DNA from: Schistosoma mansoni
Lineage: Eukaryota; Platyhelminthes; Trematoda; Strigeidida; Schistosomatidae
Length of the DNA stretch: 64,000 nt
NCBI RefSeq assembly: GCF_000237925.1
Contig: NW_017386021.1
Span: forward strand, 434,001-498,000
Direction of reading: 5' to 3'
Within the stretch, counting starts at the first letter, position 1. Each line of letters begins with the position of its first letter. Under the pieces are notes generated by a model that made no database searches, was not told the DNA's origin, and saw nothing but the letters and a program-made list of their open reading frames with translations. The position numbers were made by a program, and so were the translations under genes. Below, one piece after another: positions 61,401 through 64,000 of the stretch.

Positions 61401-63281
61401 AACCTGGAGGCACTGGACGGCCGTTTCATCCTAGTATGGAACTCCTCGGCAGTGTGCATCCACGACCCCGCACGTGCGACTCCAACCAAGGACTTTCGGT
61501 ATTGCGCGAGTGCGAGTGAAAATTTCATCAAGTGGAAAATTTTAAGCATGAAAGTAAAATAGAATGCTTACAAAATAAGTTTACCTCGTATAACTTTTTT
61601 GGATGCGCGCTTAAAAACATAGTAGAAATACAAGAACTACTGAATGTATATGGTGTGTGGGCGAGAATGATAATGATTGGTTGTTTTTCTGAGTCAGACA
61701 TTAGATAGGGTTACAGGTGTTATATATCTCCCTATCCTTATTATTATTATTATTATTATTATTGATTTACTGTTCTTGTTGTTGGATTGTGTCGGATTTT
61801 GGTGTGGAAATATATTGACGTTCTAGTCAGGCTAATCTCGTGTTCTTGATCTGAGTTGTGTTGAAGTCCTGTAGAATAAACACTGGGAGGGAATCTAGTG
61901 TAGATATTCGTCTAAGGTAGATTAACGTCCCACATACGTGTAAAAGGTAAAAGGACTGTTATAACAAGAAACCCTAGCGTTATAACAAGTATCCTACCTT
62001 TATAACAGTATAATTAATATGTGATGCTGTGAATGTGTACAGAATGATGTGAAACTCCTAAGGTTTTGGTCAACTATTCAGTGTTAAGAAATTAAATGGA
62101 AAGTAAAATATCCAGATCATGATCACAATAATTTTTAGTGAGAATGCTAAATTAAGTCATTCACAGTATACGTTTTTTCTCGTTTTGATTTTTATCAGTG
62201 TTAAGTATTTGGTATACTAGAGGTTTTGTGTAAGTTATGAAACATTACCAACCACTGTGAAAGCTCTACGTTCATTTGAACATCACTTTTTAGTTCCCTG
62301 TAATATCAAAGCTTCGATATGAAGGTAGCCTTGTTAAAAAAGTAGATATTGGTCTTTTTTAAATGTCTTGAATAAAAATAAGACTATTATCTATTTACAT
62401 CCCTTCGTGTATTTTCCAAACTATTAAGTAACTAACAATCATAATTCATCTTTAACTTGAGTTTTAATTTCATTGTTTTTATACTAAAGTTCGAGTCCCG
62501 TTAAATTTACCTCGGTTTGGACAGCCTAGTAGTAATATCAGTAACCTCTACGCATAAAGTGTACTTCTAAAAGCCGAATAGTTAAACACATACTTAGTAA
62601 ATCGAGTTGTATTAATTGATGTTAGACAGTTGAAGGTAGTCGATAGAAAACTCTTGGGATTGAGTTCCATGATAGTTGACAGTTACCTGTAGGACATACC
62701 TGCGATCTGAAGGGAACTTATACTTTTTGTGGGATCTGAAACCCGTCACTTAGCTTCACAGTCTAAGGCACTATCACTAAGCTATTAGAGCCTCAGTGAC
62801 CTCCTGTAAGACTGAGAAATTAACAACTGATTGATCACTGAATAGTGATCAGTGTCATATTTTTTTTAGCTTGGTGTTAGTGGATATGATATCGAGTCAT
62901 TCAGACTGGTTGCCATATTGCAGCCTGATTTATAGAATTCGGTCAGCACTAAAAGATTAAACAAACATGATATTAATCACCACTCATTGACCAGTCATTT
63001 ATCCGCTAATTAACTAATGTCTTATTTGCAAAACTTTTAATTTATATTAGCTGTGGTTTGATTGCTTGTATTTTTACTGATGTCTGTAACTTTGTTAAGA
63101 AAAATGTTTCTATTCTAGTGAATTATTCGCTGATAACTATATAGAAAGTAAGGTTGAGGCTGCCTCAGTTATTGGTACATTATTTCTCGGACCTTATGAA
63201 GTTGGATCAGGAATAATTTCTCAAGAAGGGGTTTTCGATGGTCTATTACTTCTTACACAATGTGAGAATAAACTTTATCAG
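55484..63281 (+). CDS. UNC45: UNC-45 myosin co-chaperone, N-terminal 488 codons (continues past the window)
   Basis: UNC-45 proteins bind Hsp90 through TPRs and fold myosin heads through a C-terminal UCS domain. Seven exons read in phase: 55484-55685, 55724-55989, 56032-56205, 57749-57968, 59243-59410, 60793-61063 and 63119-63281, all with GT/AG introns. Residues 1-115 form three TPRs. The dicarboxylate clamp is complete (Lys8, Asn12, Asn47, Lys77, Arg81), so Hsp90/Hsp70 tail binding is likely. The central region aligns with vertebrate UNC45 recalled from memory, notably DTRMTVACLLAKIWDDL with EYTKICKDFI, and VIGTLFLGPYEVG against VSGILQGPFDLG. The UCS domain lies beyond the window. The start is the first ATG; no stop or frame damage is seen. 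The introns are 38, 42, 1543, 1274, 1382 and 2055 bp, short at the 5' end. Confidence 0.95.
56206..57748 (+). other. UNC-45 intron 3 with repeat debris
   Basis: The 56480-56900 and 57370-57480 parts are GC-richer than the surroundings (for example CACCTGGAGGAGTTGGAAAA and GGGTGCGGCCCC). They look like dispersed-repeat or LINE leader pieces, but the family is not assigned. No gene is seen. Confidence 0.45.
58890..59140 (-). repeat. SINE-like dispersed repeat in UNC-45 intron 4
   Basis: It starts with TTTTTCATTGAAACCCTGAG on the plus strand, close to the repeat at 61351-61530 (TTTTCATTGAAATCATGAAC). Both share the end that closes a second schistosome SINE-like family. No hammerhead core is readable in this copy. 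The rest of intron 4 (57969-59242) shows no gene, only a decayed Sm-alpha hammerhead piece near 58735-58755. Confidence 0.45.
59411..60792 (+). other. UNC-45 intron 5
   Basis: AT-rich; no gene or known repeat recognised. Confidence 0.5.
61351..61530 (-). mobile_element. SINE-like repeat with hammerhead-like motif in UNC-45 intron 6
   Basis: The minus strand has a GCACGTGCGGGGTCGTGGAT block, a hammerhead-like block (61410-61454) and an end that reads TCATGATTTCAATGAAAA. The A and B boxes are too decayed for certainty. It differs from the Sm-alpha SINE except for the ribozyme-like core. Confidence 0.5.
61410..61454 (-). ncRNA. Decayed hammerhead-like motif
   Basis: Minus-strand order: CACTGC, CGAGGA, stem II (TTCC facing GGAT with a CATACTA loop), GAAAC, GGCC, GTC, CAGTGC. 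The flanks CACTG and CAGTG pair as stem I, and GAAA and GTC are intact. The first core box reads CCGAGGA where CUGANGA is required (U to C at the second place), so cleavage is unlikely. Confidence 0.5.
61738..61763. repeat. (ATT)n microsatellite
   Basis: About eight or nine uninterrupted units within UNC-45 intron 6. Confidence 0.9.
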
Positions 63282-64000
63282 GTAAGTTGTTTCATTGTGG
63301 TCATAATCATAAGCAACGTAATCCTAGCACACAGATTCATCAGTTCGAGTTGTCGCGTTGTCAGGAGAAATGCAAGAGAGTATAAGCATGAGTGCCAACA
63401 ATATCAGTGATGGTAGAAAAAGATTAGTCACAAACAACAGAGAATGAATGCACTGAACAAAAAAGATAGCTTTAAAATTTAAGGTCCAACGTAAAGGATT
63501 TCCATCGGTTATAATTCATTATTATTTACAATTATTAAAATGACAATTTATTTGATCTTGATTGTCTATTTCATAGTTTATCTGTATGACCCATGTGAAT
63601 TGATACAATATTAATGAATACAAACTGTACTAAACAATATGAATAACGAGTACGGTTGCTCCGAATTAGCATTTTATGTTTCATTGAGTTTCGGAAATGT
63701 TTGACAATGACACTGACCTGTGACTGTGAAATATGGTTATTTGACAGAAATAAAATCATTTATATGCACTGTTAATCAACCTAGAATTACTATTGGAAGC
63801 GACTGAATAGTTTTCGTTATTCGGTTTAAAAGAAGAATAAACTATATTCATCTAAATGAACCACGTTAATTTCCCCTTGTATTTACTGATTATTGATCGT
63901 TGTTGCCAGTTTTGTCATATTGTGTTAGATTCATCGGAATAGCATAGCCGAGGTTAAAGGAGTATCTTGATTTCTCGGAATTTACTTATTTTAATGTATA
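63282..64000 (+). other. Start of UNC-45 intron 7
   Basis: Begins with the GTAAGT donor after exon 7. AT-rich, with no exon or repeat recognised up to the window end. Confidence 0.6.

Overview
The window looks like a schistosome-type flatworm nuclear genome. It is AT-rich, packed with RTE-clade and CR1-clade LINEs of the SR2/SR1 kind, a Penelope-like element with a GIY-YIG endonuclease, Ty3/gypsy remnants and tRNA-derived SINEs carrying hammerhead-ribozyme motifs (the Sm-alpha type). Both recognisable host genes have introns of only 32-42 bp at their 5' ends, a known schistosome trait. I cannot name the species.

Only two host genes are recognisable. RPF2, the Brix-domain ribosome assembly factor, lies on the minus strand at 6583-7501 in six exons; its C-terminal exon was not found. 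An UNC-45 myosin/Hsp90 co-chaperone lies on the plus strand, with seven exons from 55484 to 63281, and runs off the right edge. The rest is mostly transposon debris.

Layout: 520-4210 a nearly full-length but dead RTE LINE; 4570-6400 RTE tails and inverted SINE pieces; 6583-7501 RPF2; 7640-11050 a CR1-like LINE split by an antisense RTE; 12165-13620 a gypsy fossil; 14480-18657 CR1 and Penelope-like sequence; 20074-23799 an RTE/LTR block; 24362-27165 SINE, Penelope and CR1 pieces; 27188-33109 a tandem array with a unit of about 2.56 kb; 33310-41706 a contig between two 200-N gaps with an internally deleted RTE; 41907-45632 an inverted copy of 20074-23799; 46110-50760 CR1-like remnants; 52100-54320 a CR1 LINE whose 3' part has an inverted copy at 16532-18657; then UNC-45.

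The most striking structure is two nested inverted repeats. One is 16532-18657 against 53036-55161 (2126 bp). The other is 20074-23799 against 41907-45632 (3726 bp). Both are gap-free and nearly identical. There is also a 1644-bp direct repeat (24566-26209 and 33309-34952) and the tandem array. Several repeat ends coincide with the 200-N gaps, so a recent rearrangement and an assembly or haplotype artefact must be separated before biology is claimed. A second point of interest is an exon-like minus-strand segment repeated in every array unit. I found no clearly new biological system.
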